Part shown: piece after piece, positions 51,010 through 59,205 of the stretch
How the letters are laid out: each line of letters starts with the position of its first letter
Position numbering within the stretch: position 1 is the stretch's first letter
Assembly (NCBI GenBank): GCA_905215465.1
Contig: CAJMPT010000005.1
Coordinates: 13,825-77,824 of the forward strand
Direction: 5' to 3'
DNA: 64,000 bases
Origin: an uncultured bacterium
GTDB lineage: Bacteria; Actinomycetota; Coriobacteriia; Coriobacteriales; Atopobiaceae
The notes under the pieces: generated by a model
Told to the model about the DNA's origin: nothing
The model's database searches: none
Seen by the model: only the letters and a program-made list of their open reading frames with translations
Position numbers and translations under genes: made by a program

Positions 51010-53448
51010 CTAGCGCTCCCAGGTGGGAGGCACCGGAGCGTCCGGCGTGGACCAGGTGCCCAGAGGCGCGTTGGGGGCGGCATCCAGCGTAAGCTCGGCA
51101 AAGTTGCCCGCCAGATAGCTGCGCAGCGCGGGGATGCCGATCATGGCGGCGTTGTCTCCGCAGGCGCGCATGGGCGGCACCGTCACGCGGACGCCCATCT
51201 TGCCGAAGGTCTTCTGGTAGGCCGCGCGCAGCTCGGGGTTGGCCGCCACGCCGCCGCCAATGCAGATGTCGGAGACGCCGGTCTCCTCCACGGCCGTCTT
51301 GGCCTTGGCAACCTGCACGTCCACCACGGCCGCCTCGAAGCTCGCCGCAAGGTCGGGGAGGTTGATCGGACGGCCCGCGCGGTTCTCGCCCTCAATGTAG
51401 GTGATGACGGCGGTCTTGAGGCCAGAGAGGCTGAAGCTGTAGTCGCCGCTGTGCATCATGGCGCGCGGAAAGTGGATGGCGTGCGGGTTGCCCTTGGCCG
51501 CGAGCTTGCTGATGACGGGGCCGCCGGGATAGCCCAGACCCAGGGCCTTGGCCACCTTGTCGAAGGCCTCACCCACCGCGTCGTCGATGGTGGAGCCCAG
51601 GACCTCGTAGTCTCCCCAGGCGCGCACGTGGACGAGCATGGTGTTGCCGCCGGAGACCAGGCTCGCCACAAAGGGCGGCTTGAGGTCCGGGGTCTCAAAG
51701 AGGTTGGCCATGAGGTGGCCCTCAAGGTGGTGGACCGCAATGAGCGGCAGGCCAGCGGCCACGGCAAGGCCCTTGGCAAAGGCCACGCCCACCACGAGCG
51801 CGCCCACCAGGCCGGGGCCGGAGGTCACGCCGACGGCGGCCAGGTCAGACGGGGCGAGAGTGTCGCAGCCAAAGTGCGCACCGGCCTGGGCCAGGGTCTC
51901 CTCCAGCACGCCGACGATGGCCTCGGTGTGCTTGCGGCTGGCAATCTCGGGCACCACGCCGCCAAAGCGGGCGTGAAAGTCAATCTGAGTGGCCACCACG
52001 CTCGCGCAGACCACACCGTGGGAGTCCGTCACAGCCATTGCGGTCTCGTCGCAGGAGGACTCGATGGAGAGCACCAGCGGGCCGGCGGCGGCGAGCGCCT
52101 TGCGGCAGGCCTCGCTGCGCTCGCCCGGCACGATGGGCCAGGGGCGGATGGACGCGCGCGGCTCAGGACGCTCCCCCACCAGCTCGGCGTCAACGGCAAG
52201 CGGCAGCCCCACGCGCAGGATGAGCGCGTCGTGGCCGGCGGCGTAGTAGCCCGGGCGGCGGCCCTCCTCCGCAAAGCCCAGGCGGTCGTAGAGGCCGCGG
52301 GCCGGCGCGTTCTTCTCGTCAACCTCGAGCGAGCAGGTGGAGGCGCCCAGCATCTGGGCGTCATAGGCCACGCGAGAAACCAGTCTGCTCGCAATGCCCT
52401 CGCGGCGGCGGGAGGCGTCGCAGACGACCTCCTCGACCTCAAAGTCCGCACCGGCCAGGTAGCCGCCGGCAAAGCCGATGACGCGACCCTGGTCGTGGGC
52501 CACCCACCAGCTGCGGCCGGGCTGAGAGAGCTCCTCGTAGAAGAGCTTCTGCCCCCAGGCGTTGTGGGCGCTGCCCTCGTAGGTCGCGGCCTCCAGTTCC
52601 GCCACGGCGGTGAGGTCGTTCATGGTCATGGGACGCAGCTGGCAGTGAATGCCGGCCAGCGCGTCGTCCACGCCGGTGAGGTCAACGGAGGCCGGGGTCG
52701 CAAGGCCCAGGCGCGTGCGCTCGGTCTCCTCGGCGTCGGAGAGGCGCGTGTAGATGGGCAGGACCAGCGCCGGGTCTCCGGAGGCGTCAAAGGCGCCGGA
52801 CTCAACGGCGGCGCGCACCAGGCCCTCGCCGGTGGGGTACCACGCCTCCTCCGGCGCCACCTGCGCGGGCCGGAAGCCGGCGTCCTCGAAACGCGCACGG
52901 TACTTGACCAGGCCGTTTCCGGTGAGGGTAAGCTCGGAGGCGTCGTCGCGAGCAGCCCAGGCCTCGACGCAGGCGTCCGCCTTCACGACGGTCTCCGCGG
53001 GGAAGGTGCGGTGGGCGCCGGCGTCGTCCAGCTGATAGACGCCGGGGTAGACCTCGCCGCGCATGGCGTCTCCGGCCACGGCGAGCTTGCCGCGGATGCC
53101 GGCCTTGTGGGCGGACCAAGCCATGGCGTCGAGCGCCGAGGTTCCGTAGAGCGGACGTCCCAAGCCGCAGGCCAGGCCCTTTGCCGTGGCAATGCCAATG
53201 CGCACGCCCGTGAAGGAGCCGGGGCCGCGTCCCACCAGGACCGCGTCCACGTCTGCCATGCCAAGGCCGGCGTCTGCCAGCGCGCGCTCGCAGGTGCCCA
53301 CGAGCTCCACGTTTGCCTTGCGGCGGCAGAGGTGGTCGGCAGAGGCCAGGACCTCCACGGCGCCATCCGCCACGCGCGCGACGGCGCAGGCCAGCATGTC
53401 CGTTGAGGTGTCTACGGCAAGGACGATCTTCTCGGCGTTGTTGCTCAT
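51010..53448 (-). CDS. tsaB-rimI-tsaD: TsaB-RimI-TsaD fusion (t6A synthesis plus N-acetyltransferase)
   Basis: An 812-residue three-part fusion. TsaB (~1-235: VLAVDTSTDMLACAV, GRGPGSFTGVRIGIATAKGL) is followed by a GNAT RimI domain (~285-430: IGFAGGYLAG, DASRRREGIASRLVSR, GLYDRLGFAEEGRR). TsaD (~465-812) follows: SIESSCDETAMAV, SGPGLVGALVVG, the metal motif HHLEGHL, DNAAMIGI. TsaB and TsaD act together to make N6-threonylcarbamoyl-adenosine at A37 of tRNAs; RimI acetylates ribosomal protein S18. Usually three separate genes. The start at 53448 follows GAAGGG. TsaE is not in the window. Confidence 0.96.
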   Translation of the reverse strand: MSNNAEKIVLAVDTSTDMLACAVARVADGAVEVLASADHLCRRKANVELVGTCERALADAGLGMADVDAVLVGRGPGSFTGVRIGIATAKGLACGLGRPLYGTSALDAMAWSAHKAGIRGKLAVAGDAMRGEVYPGVYQLDDAGAHRTFPAETVVKADACVEAWAARDDASELTLTGNGLVKYRARFEDAGFRPAQVAPEEAWYPTGEGLVRAAVESGAFDASGDPALVLPIYTRLSDAEETERTRLGLATPASVDLTGVDDALAGIHCQLRPMTMNDLTAVAELEAATYEGSAHNAWGQKLFYEELSQPGRSWWVAHDQGRVIGFAGGYLAGADFEVEEVVCDASRRREGIASRLVSRVAYDAQMLGASTCSLEVDEKNAPARGLYDRLGFAEEGRRPGYYAAGHDALILRVGLPLAVDAELVGERPEPRASIRPWPIVPGERSEACRKALAAAGPLVLSIESSCDETAMAVTDSHGVVCASVVATQIDFHARFGGVVPEIASRKHTEAIVGVLEETLAQAGAHFGCDTLAPSDLAAVGVTSGPGLVGALVVGVAFAKGLAVAAGLPLIAVHHLEGHLMANLFETPDLKPPFVASLVSGGNTMLVHVRAWGDYEVLGSTIDDAVGEAFDKVAKALGLGYPGGPVISKLAAKGNPHAIHFPRAMMHSGDYSFSLSGLKTAVITYIEGENRAGRPINLPDLAASFEAAVVDVQVAKAKTAVEETGVSDICIGGGVAANPELRAAYQKTFGKMGVRVTVPPMRACGDNAAMIGIPALRSYLAGNFAELTLDAAPNAPLGTWSTPDAPVPPTWER

Positions 53449-53492
53449 GCGCAACCCTTCCCAAGCGGCGTGTAACCCATTCAGTTTAGCCA

Positions 53493-53658
53493 CAAATTGG
53501 GGACGTGTTCGTTTTTGCGCAAGGTGGGGACAGGTTGGCAAGAAGCACGCGAGAAGCGCCCGGCCAAAGGCCCGTGCGGCGCGGCCCGTGCGCCGCGGCC
53601 CGTGCGGCCCGGCAAGTCTGTCCCGAATTTGCGCAAATTCGAACACGTCCCCAATTTG
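53493..53658. repeat. 166-bp inverted-repeat element
   Basis: Perfect 19-bp ends CAAATTGGGGACGTGTTCG (53493-53511) and its complement (53640-53658). Inside are TTGCGCAA on both sides, GGGGACAG/CTGTCCC, and three copies of GGCCCGTGCG. No coding potential. It may be a small MITE-like element or a large RNA hairpin; it lies between two leftward genes. Confidence 0.7.
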
Positions 53659-53671
53659 CGGGGGCGGACGG

Positions 53672-54118
53672 TCAGTCGGTCAGCTGGTGATGCTCGGCGT
53701 TGACGGCCTGGATGAGGCGGGCCATGGGCCAGAGGCGGTTGGCCGGGGTCAGGATGGCCTTGGGACCAACCGTGCAGCCAGCCTCGCGCGAGCGCGCAAT
53801 GAACTCATTGACCTGCGGGTTGTTGAAGCCGCAGAGAAGGACAAACTCGCAGTCGGGCGCCGGCCCCTCGTAGGGGACAAGCGCCGGGTGAGCGCCCACC
53901 ATGCCGGCGGCCGCGGCGGCGGTATCCCCCAGGCGCTCGTAGGCAAGCGTCCGCGCAGGCACGCCCATCTGGCGCAGCACCTCGCGAACGGCAGCGCCCT
54001 TCTGGCCGGCCGCCTCGCCAAAGGAGGGGTCAAGCCCCCAGAGCACCGCGCAGCGCGCGGGCCCCGAGGGCTTGACCTTCTTCTTGGCAGCCTTCTTCTT
54101 TGAGGGCTTGCCTGCCAT
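53672..54118 (-). CDS. DUF3783-type protein
   Basis: A 148-residue protein. A Lys-rich N-terminus (KPSKKKAAKKKVKPS) precedes a domain like DUF3783 (VLRQMGVPARTLAYERLGD, CEFVLLCGFNNPQVNEFI). Function unknown. Its ATG overlaps the rubrerythrin stop (TAATG), so it is translationally coupled to that gene, suggesting a link to redox defence; this is only positional. Confidence 0.7.
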   Translation of the reverse strand: MAGKPSKKKAAKKKVKPSGPARCAVLWGLDPSFGEAAGQKGAAVREVLRQMGVPARTLAYERLGDTAAAAAGMVGAHPALVPYEGPAPDCEFVLLCGFNNPQVNEFIARSREAGCTVGPKAILTPANRLWPMARLIQAVNAEHHQLTD

Positions 54119-54702
54119 TAGCCGAAGTAGCGCTCGAGCAGGCCCTTGAGGGCCTTGCCGTGACGGGCCTCGTCGCGAGCCATCTCGTGGACGGTGTCGT
54201 GGATGGCGTCCAGGCCGTTCTTCTTGGCGCAGGTGGCCAGCTCGACCTTGCCGGCGGTGGCGCCGAACTCGCAGTCGACGCGCCAGGCCAGGTTGTCCTT
54301 GGTGGTGGCCTTCATGTTGGGCTCGAGCTCGGTGCCCAGCAGCTCGGCGAACTTGGCGGCGTGCTCGGCCTCCTCGTAGGCGGCCTTCTCCCAGTACAGG
54401 CCGACCTCGGGGTAGCCCTCGCGGTGGGCGATGCGAGCCATGCAGAGGTACATGCCGACCTCGGAGCACTCGCCGGTGAAGTTGGCCTTCAGCTGCTCGA
54501 GGATGTAGGCCTTGTCCTCGTCGGAGATGTTGGGGTTGTCCTTGACGGTCTTGTCATAGATGCCGTACTCGTGCTCGGCGGCCAGGGTGAGCTCGCCCTT
54601 GACCTCCTCGAACTGGCTGGCGGGAGCGTGGCAGACGGGGCACTCCGCGGGAGGCTCGGAACCCTCGTAGATGTAACCGCAAACCTTGCAGACCCACTTC
54701 AT
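54118..54702 (-). CDS. Rubrerythrin, rubredoxin domain first (reverse rubrerythrin)
   Basis: A 194-residue non-haem iron peroxidase. The rubredoxin-like FeCys4 centre is N-terminal (CKVCGYIYEGSEPPAECPVC), and the ferritin-like di-iron domain follows (EHEYG, ECSEVGMYLCMAR, EEAEHAAKFAELL, DEARHGKAL). Classic rubrerythrin has the opposite order. It reduces hydrogen peroxide in anaerobes, taking electrons from reductase partners. GGAG precedes the start at 54702. Just upstream lies a Fur/PerR-family gene, its probable regulator. Confidence 0.94.
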   Translation of the reverse strand: MKWVCKVCGYIYEGSEPPAECPVCHAPASQFEEVKGELTLAAEHEYGIYDKTVKDNPNISDEDKAYILEQLKANFTGECSEVGMYLCMARIAHREGYPEVGLYWEKAAYEEAEHAAKFAELLGTELEPNMKATTKDNLAWRVDCEFGATAGKVELATCAKKNGLDAIHDTVHEMARDEARHGKALKGLLERYFG

Positions 54703-54781
54703 AGCTGTCTCCTTTCTTGGTGGCGAGGCTTCCCAGAGCCTCGCCTTCCTCTCCTTGCACGGCGGCCTTGGGCCGTAGATG

Positions 54782-55165
54782 CTAAGACTTCTGGCACGCG
54801 GGACAGACGCCGTCAAACTGCAGCGTGTGGCCGCAGATCTGGTAGCCGGAGGTGTGCGCCGCCTCTTCCTCCAGGCCCGCCAGGTTGGGGACCTCCACGT
54901 CGTCGACCCTGCCGCAGCGCACGCAGCGCACGTGATAGTGGTCAAAGACCTGGTGGTCAAAGTGGTCCGCGCCATTGTTGATCTTGACGCGCAGGGCCAC
55001 GCCCTCCTCGGCGAGCTTGTTGAGGATGCGGTAGACCGTCGCCTTGCTGATGCTTGGGTGCTTAGCGTGGACGGACTCGTACACCTCGTCTGCCGTGGGG
55101 TGGTTTGCCAGGCCGCGCAGCTCCTCCAGGACGATCTGTCTCTGGATGGTGTTCCTGCCTGCCAT
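54782..55165 (-). CDS. Fur/PerR-family metalloregulator
   Basis: A 127-residue regulator. The winged helix (~1-75) includes HPTADEVYESVHAKHPSISK and TVYRILNKLAEEG. The metal region has HFDHQVFDHYHVRC and structural zinc pairs CVRC and CPAC. The linkage to rubrerythrin suggests a PerR-type peroxide sensor rather than an iron sensor, but the sequence alone does not decide. It lies 80 bp upstream of rubrerythrin on the same strand. Confidence 0.9.
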   Translation of the reverse strand: MAGRNTIQRQIVLEELRGLANHPTADEVYESVHAKHPSISKATVYRILNKLAEEGVALRVKINNGADHFDHQVFDHYHVRCVRCGRVDDVEVPNLAGLEEEAAHTSGYQICGHTLQFDGVCPACQKS

Positions 55166-55204
55166 GGCGCCCCCTTCCGGCCGCTCTCCCTTGTGCTGAT
55201 AAGA

Positions 55205-55232
55205 ACTATACCGTATTAGGAATGAATATCAA
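55205..55232 (-). promoter_or_regulatory. Promoter of the Fur/PerR gene
   Basis: TTGATA (55232-55227) and TATAGT (55210-55205) with a 16-bp spacer, about 40 bp before the start. AT-rich, partly palindromic sequence over it (TATTAGGAATGAATATCAATA-like) could be a Fur/PerR box, but the match is loose. Confidence 0.5.
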
Positions 55233-55259
55233 TAGGGAATTTCTCAAATTCTTTGAGTG

Positions 55260-55271
55260 GGCGAGAAGTGC
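55260..55271. repeat. 12-mer GGCGAGAAGTGC (plus orientation)
   Basis: Exact copy in the fur-SDR gap, 49 bp past the SDR stop. Confidence 0.6.
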
Positions 55272-55319
55272 GTGCCGCCAGGGGCGCCACCAGCCGCAGC
55301 GTGCGACTCCGCGCGCGTC

Positions 55320-56078
55320 CTACAGCATGGCCCCGAAGTCGCTCACCATGATCTGGCCGGTGAGGGCGCGGGACTCGTCGCTGGCCAGGAAGAGGGCGAT
55401 GTTGGCCACGTCCTCGGGCATGCAGGGCTGCGTGCGCAGGTTGGAGTGGGTGGCCATGGCGCCCATCATGTCGGCGTCCATGTCGGCCGCGGTGGTGCCG
55501 GCGACCATCGGGGTCACGATGGTGCCCGGGCAGATGGCGTTGCAGCGGATGCCCTCGGCCTGGAAGCGCAGGGCGGTGTGCTTGGTCACGCCGATGACGG
55601 CCGCCTTGGTGGAGACGTAGACCGCGCCGCCGCAGCCCTTCTCGCCTGCGACAGAGGCGATGTTGACGATGGACGCGCCGGCCTTCATGCGCTTGGTGGC
55701 CGCGCGCATGCAGCGCATGGTGCCCTTCTGGTTGGTCTCGATGATGCGGTCCAGGTCCTCGTCGGTGAAGCGGTCAACCGGCTTGAGGCCGCTCTCCAGG
55801 ATGCCGGCGTTGTTGACGAGCACGTCGATCTTGCCGTACTTCTCCTCGACGGCGGCCATCAGGCGCTCGGGGTCGTCGGGCTTGGAGATGTCGGTGGCCA
55901 TGACGAAGGTCTTGCCGCCGGCCTCCTCAATCTGGGCAGAGACCTCCTCGAGGGCGGCCTCGCGGCGGGCGGTCATGACGACGGTTGCGCCCTCGGCGGC
56001 AAACAGCTTTGCGATGGCGGCGCCGACGCCGGAGTTTGCGCCGGTGACGACGGTGACCTTGCCCTCAAGACGGTTCAT
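55320..56078 (-). CDS. Short-chain dehydrogenase/reductase (SDR)
   Basis: A 252-residue NAD(P)-dependent oxidoreductase. The cofactor motif is TGANSGVGAAIA, NNAG is at NAGILES, and the catalytic Ser-Tyr-Lys is in NIASVAGEKG...YVSTKAAV. The length and C-terminal GQIMVSDFG fit classical SDRs such as those acting on sugars, 3-oxoacyl chains or steroids. The substrate cannot be named. The start at 56078 follows AAGGGAG; longer frames are out. Confidence 0.92.
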   Translation of the reverse strand: MNRLEGKVTVVTGANSGVGAAIAKLFAAEGATVVMTARREAALEEVSAQIEEAGGKTFVMATDISKPDDPERLMAAVEEKYGKIDVLVNNAGILESGLKPVDRFTDEDLDRIIETNQKGTMRCMRAATKRMKAGASIVNIASVAGEKGCGGAVYVSTKAAVIGVTKHTALRFQAEGIRCNAICPGTIVTPMVAGTTAADMDADMMGAMATHSNLRTQPCMPEDVANIALFLASDESRALTGQIMVSDFGAML

Positions 56079-56185
56079 TGGTGCTCCCTTCAACGGGTCC
56101 AGACGTTGCCTGCAGCGTACCCGGAGCGGACCGCCCCACGCATCACGTGTCGGCGTGTGGGCGCCACGCCCTCGGGTAGCGGCGT

Positions 56186-56197
56186 GGCGAGAAGTGC
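56186..56197. repeat. 12-mer GGCGAGAAGTGC (plus orientation)
   Basis: Exact copy in the SDR/hypothetical-protein gap. CCACGCC a few bases upstream (56165) is complementary to the GGCGTGG just before it, so the site lies beside a small stem. Confidence 0.6.
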
Positions 56198-56346
56198 CCG
56201 CGGCCACTGGCCGGCGCCTCTCGCCTTCCGAAAAGCCGCCCGCCGAGCCATACGCCCGCTCGGCCACGCGCGGGGTGGGAACGTTCTCGGTCGGGGCATA
56301 CTCGCGGGCAGGTCACTTTTGCACACCGTTGCCAAGGAGGCACATC

Positions 56347-56670
56347 ATGAGCGAGAACGCGCAGGTCAAGAAGCTCATTCAGGCGTACGAGTCCCTTGAG
56401 GGCGCCCTTGACGGCTTTGACTGGGGCACCCCGCAGCGCTGCGTGCTGGGCAGCTTCACCGTCGACGGCGTCGACGGCCAGGACGTGGCCTCCCACCTCG
56501 TCGGCAACGTGAGCATCGAGCTTCCCGAGAAGAGCCTCGGCCCCTCCCCCGTCATCGCCGAGGTCTGCGCCATCACCGTTCCCGGCACCGGGCACCGCGG
56601 CTTTGTGGCGCTGGCGCCAATGGACTTTGACGACGGCGAGGGCACCTGGGCCTGGGTGCGCATGGAGTAG
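56347..56670 (+). CDS. Uncharacterised small protein
   Basis: A 107-residue protein I do not recognise. It starts MSENAQVKKLIQAYESLEGA and is soluble, acidic, with no TM helix or signal. The end is rich in Asp/Trp (FDDGEGTWAWVRME). A strong AGGAGG precedes the ATG at 56347. It stands alone between the divergent SDR gene and fucO. Codon use and GC match the neighbours, so it looks like a resident gene. Confidence 0.7.
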   Translation: MSENAQVKKLIQAYESLEGALDGFDWGTPQRCVLGSFTVDGVDGQDVASHLVGNVSIELPEKSLGPSPVIAEVCAITVPGTGHRGFVALAPMDFDDGEGTWAWVRME

Positions 56671-56679
56671 CGGAGGGAG

Positions 56680-56691
56680 GCACTTCTCGCC
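56680..56691. repeat. 12-mer GGCGAGAAGTGC (minus orientation)
   Basis: Exact copy 10 bp past the stop of the small protein gene. Confidence 0.6.
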
Positions 56692-56703
56692 TGATTCCGC
56701 CTG

Positions 56704-56747
56704 GTTCGCATAGCGGAACACCTTAGTTCGTATAACCGAACAGCTTA
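56704..56747. repeat. Two tandem 22-bp palindromic units upstream of fucO
   Basis: Units at 56704-56725 and 56726-56747 share GTTCG-ATA-C-GAACA-CTTA; each is a near-palindrome GTTCGnATAnCnGAAC. They lie about 160 bp upstream of fucO. They look like operators for a dimeric regulator. The GTTCGTATAA part also resembles a XerC half-site, but the XerD half is missing. Confidence 0.55.
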
Positions 56748-56908
56748 GAGCGTGCCAAAGGCGCGGACTGACCGTCTACCCGCGCTTTTGGTACGTTCAT
56801 CCGTTCTTTGCGGCTTTCTGCAAGTTTAAGAGGTTATATCGTCGCCCGTTGGGTACACTCCGCAACTGATGCCCAGTTGGGCTCAGACCAACAACGGAAG
56901 GAATTGGC

Positions 56909-58078
56909 ATGGCAGTCAACCGCTTCGTTCTCAACACCATCAGCTATCACGGCAAGGGTGCAATCAAGGAGATCCCGGGCGAGATTTCTCGCCGCGGCTA
57001 CAAGAAGGCCTTCGTGTGCTCCGACCCCGACCTCGTCAAGTTTGGCGTGACCGCCAAGGTCACCGACGAGCTCGACGCCGCCGGCATCCCCTGGACCCTC
57101 TACTCTGAGATCAAGCCCAACCCCACCATCCAGAACGTCAAGGACGGCGTCGAGGCGTACAAGGCCTCCGGCGCTGACATGATGGTCGCCATCGGCGGCG
57201 GCTCCTCCATGGACACCTGCAAGGGCATCGGCGTCATCATCGAGAACCCCGAGTTTGCCGACGTTACCAGCCTCGAGGGCGTCGCCCCCACCAAGAACCA
57301 CGCCACCTTCACCATTGCCGTGCCCACCACCGCCGGCACCGCGGCCGAGGTCACCATCAACTACGTGATCACCGACCCGGACAAGGTCCGCAAGTTCGTC
57401 TGCGTTGACACCAACGACATCCCCGAGGTCGCCGTCGTCGACCCCGACATGATGGCCTCCATGCCCGCCGGCCTCACCGCCGCCACCGGCATGGACGCTC
57501 TCACCCACGCCATCGAGGGCTACACCACCAAGGGCGCCTGGGAGCTCTCCGACATGTTCCACTACAAGGCCATCGAGCTCATCTCCAAGAACCTGCGCGA
57601 CTCCGTGGCCGAGGCCAAGAGCGGCGAGCCCGGCAGCGGCCGCGAGGGCATGGCCCTGGGCCAGTACATTGCCGGCATGGGCTTCTCAAACGTGGGCCTG
57701 GGCATCGACCACTCCATGGCACACACGCTGTCCGCCCACTACGACACCCCGCACGGCGTCGCCTGCGCCATGCTGCTCCCCATTGCCATGGAGTTCAACA
57801 AGCCCGTTGTTACCGAGCGTCTGGCCGAGGTCGCCAAGGCCATGGGCGTTGACACCACCGGCATGACCACCGACGAGGCTGCCGACGCCGCCATCGCCGC
57901 CGTCAAGCAGCTCTCTGCCGACGTCAACATCCCGACGGTCTGCCAGGCCATGAAGGCCGAGGAGATCGACCAGCTGGCCACCGACGCCATGAACGACGCC
58001 TGCTTCCCCGGCAACCCGCGCGAGGCCACGCACGAGGACGTCGTCGAGCTGTTCAAGAAGGTCTGCCCGAAGGCCTAG
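56909..58078 (+). CDS. fucO: Lactaldehyde reductase / iron-containing alcohol dehydrogenase
   Basis: A 389-residue group III alcohol dehydrogenase. The NAD motif is AIGGGSSMDTCK, PTTAGTAAEVTINYVIT is family-typical, and the iron ligands are Asp and His in GMDALTHAIEG and two His in GIDHSMAHTLSAHYDTPHG. It resembles E. coli FucO closely along its length, so L-lactaldehyde to propane-1,2-diol is the best guess. It would recycle NADH in fermentation of 6-deoxysugars or aldehydes. AACGGAAGG precedes the ATG. No fuc pathway gene is adjacent. Confidence 0.92.
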   Translation: MAVNRFVLNTISYHGKGAIKEIPGEISRRGYKKAFVCSDPDLVKFGVTAKVTDELDAAGIPWTLYSEIKPNPTIQNVKDGVEAYKASGADMMVAIGGGSSMDTCKGIGVIIENPEFADVTSLEGVAPTKNHATFTIAVPTTAGTAAEVTINYVITDPDKVRKFVCVDTNDIPEVAVVDPDMMASMPAGLTAATGMDALTHAIEGYTTKGAWELSDMFHYKAIELISKNLRDSVAEAKSGEPGSGREGMALGQYIAGMGFSNVGLGIDHSMAHTLSAHYDTPHGVACAMLLPIAMEFNKPVVTERLAEVAKAMGVDTTGMTTDEAADAAIAAVKQLSADVNIPTVCQAMKAEEIDQLATDAMNDACFPGNPREATHEDVVELFKKVCPKA

Positions 58079-58084
58079 CGGCTC

Positions 58085-58182
58085 AACACGTGAGGTTGGG
58101 GCTCCCCAGCTTTGCACGCAAGCTACGTCGCGCTGCGCGCGCCAAAGAGCTTGCTTAGCAAAGCTGGGGAGCCCTCACTTGT
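58085..58182. repeat. Conserved-core hairpin, variant copy at 58.1 kb
   Basis: Perfect 17-bp arms GGGCTCCCCAGCTTTGC (58099-58115)/complement (58158-58174), with looser outer pairing GTGAGG/CCTCAC. The minus-strand core reads AAGCAAGCTCTTTGGCG...CGTAGCTTGCGT, a longer variant of the core at 13.1, 15.6 and 20.6 kb. It lies just past the fucO stop. Confidence 0.62.
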
Positions 58183-58238
58183 TGAACGGGCTATGCTGAT
58201 GCCCAATTAAGACCTAATGCGATGGCTTGGGGGCTTAT

Positions 58239-59027
58239 ATGGCGTTATCCACAGTGGTTGTTATGAGGCATGGCGAGAGCACGTGGACGGACGCCTCGGT
58301 CAACAGGTTTGCCGGATGGGTGGACGTGCCGCTGACCGAGCGGGGACGCGCGCAGGCTGCGCACGCCGGGGCGCTACTCAAGAGCGCGGGACTCCGCCCG
58401 GACGTCTGCTTCACTTCTCTTCTGCGGCGCTCCATCGTGAGCGCGCAGATCGCGCTGGATGCCGTGGACCGGCTCTGGGTTCCGACAGAGCGCACCTGGA
58501 GGCTCAACGAGCGCCACTACGGCGCCTTCCAGGGACAGACCCGCCCGGCAATGCGAGAGCGCTACGGCGAGGAGCTCTTCTCTGCGTATAGGCGCAGCTT
58601 TGACGTGAGGCCGCCCGAGATCGACGCGGCGTCGCCGTATTTCCAGGGGCACGACGAGCGGTATTGCCCGGACGGGCTGGATGGCGCCGACCCGTCACAG
58701 ATTCGCGCAGAGTCGCTGGCGGACGTGGTGGTAAGGCTGCGCCCCTGGTGGCAGGCGCGCGTGGAACCGCTGGTTGCCGCGGGAAGGACGGTGCTCATCG
58801 TCACCCACGGGTCCGTGGTGCGCGCCATCAAGAAGGAGCTCGAGGGGCTCAGCGCCAATGAGATTTCCCAGGTCAACATACCCACCGGAGTGTCCCTGAC
58901 CTATGAGTTCGAGTGCTCCGGGAGGCAGGGCGAGCGTCCCCGCGTCATAGGAGCCGGCAGCTACCTTGACCCCGACGCCGCCCGTGCCGGCATTGACGCC
59001 GTCAACCGGCTGGGCCGTGCCCAATAG
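58239..59027 (+). CDS. gpmA: 2,3-bisphosphoglycerate-dependent phosphoglycerate mutase
   Basis: A 262-residue histidine phosphatase-fold enzyme. The phospho-His is in VVMRHGEST, followed by NERHYGAFQGQ and the late THGSVVRAI. It interconverts 3- and 2-phosphoglycerate in glycolysis. Length fits the dPGM family. The start at 58239 follows GGGGGC weakly; an in-frame TTG 12 bases upstream is an alternative. It stands alone. Confidence 0.88.
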   Translation: MALSTVVVMRHGESTWTDASVNRFAGWVDVPLTERGRAQAAHAGALLKSAGLRPDVCFTSLLRRSIVSAQIALDAVDRLWVPTERTWRLNERHYGAFQGQTRPAMRERYGEELFSAYRRSFDVRPPEIDAASPYFQGHDERYCPDGLDGADPSQIRAESLADVVVRLRPWWQARVEPLVAAGRTVLIVTHGSVVRAIKKELEGLSANEISQVNIPTGVSLTYEFECSGRQGERPRVIGAGSYLDPDAARAGIDAVNRLGRAQ

Positions 59028-59195
59028 GACGTGAAGGCCCAGCGCCTCGCCGCCGCCGGCCGTTGCAAGCCAGAAGGCCTCCACAACGGAGAGTCTCGCC
59101 TCGCCAAGTCCGCGCAGGCGTCGCGATAGTACTCCGGATTGACCTCGGGGTCGTCCATGACGGTCTTGCCCACCTGCGCGCACCGGCCTCTCGGG
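59028..59195 (-). pseudogene. Remnant of a guanine deaminase-like amidohydrolase
   Basis: Two minus-strand pieces in different frames look like parts of one amidohydrolase. VGKTVMDDPEVNPEYYRDA resembles an inner segment of guanine deaminase-type enzymes, and LSVVEAFWLATAGGGEALGL resembles their C-terminal region. Most of the ~250 residues expected between them is missing. The gene is deleted and frameshifted. Similarity is by eye, so the parent family is tentative. Confidence 0.4.
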
Positions 59196-59205
59196 CAAAC
59201 AAGTG

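Noticed and set aside
55205..55240. Definite Fur or PerR box before the regulator gene
   Set aside because: The palindrome matches neither 7-1-7 consensus well enough; kept only as a possibility in the promoter entry.
56704..56747. Chromosome dimer-resolution (dif) site
   Set aside because: GTTCGTATAA resembles a XerC half-site, but no XerD-like half follows at the right distance and the unit is duplicated.
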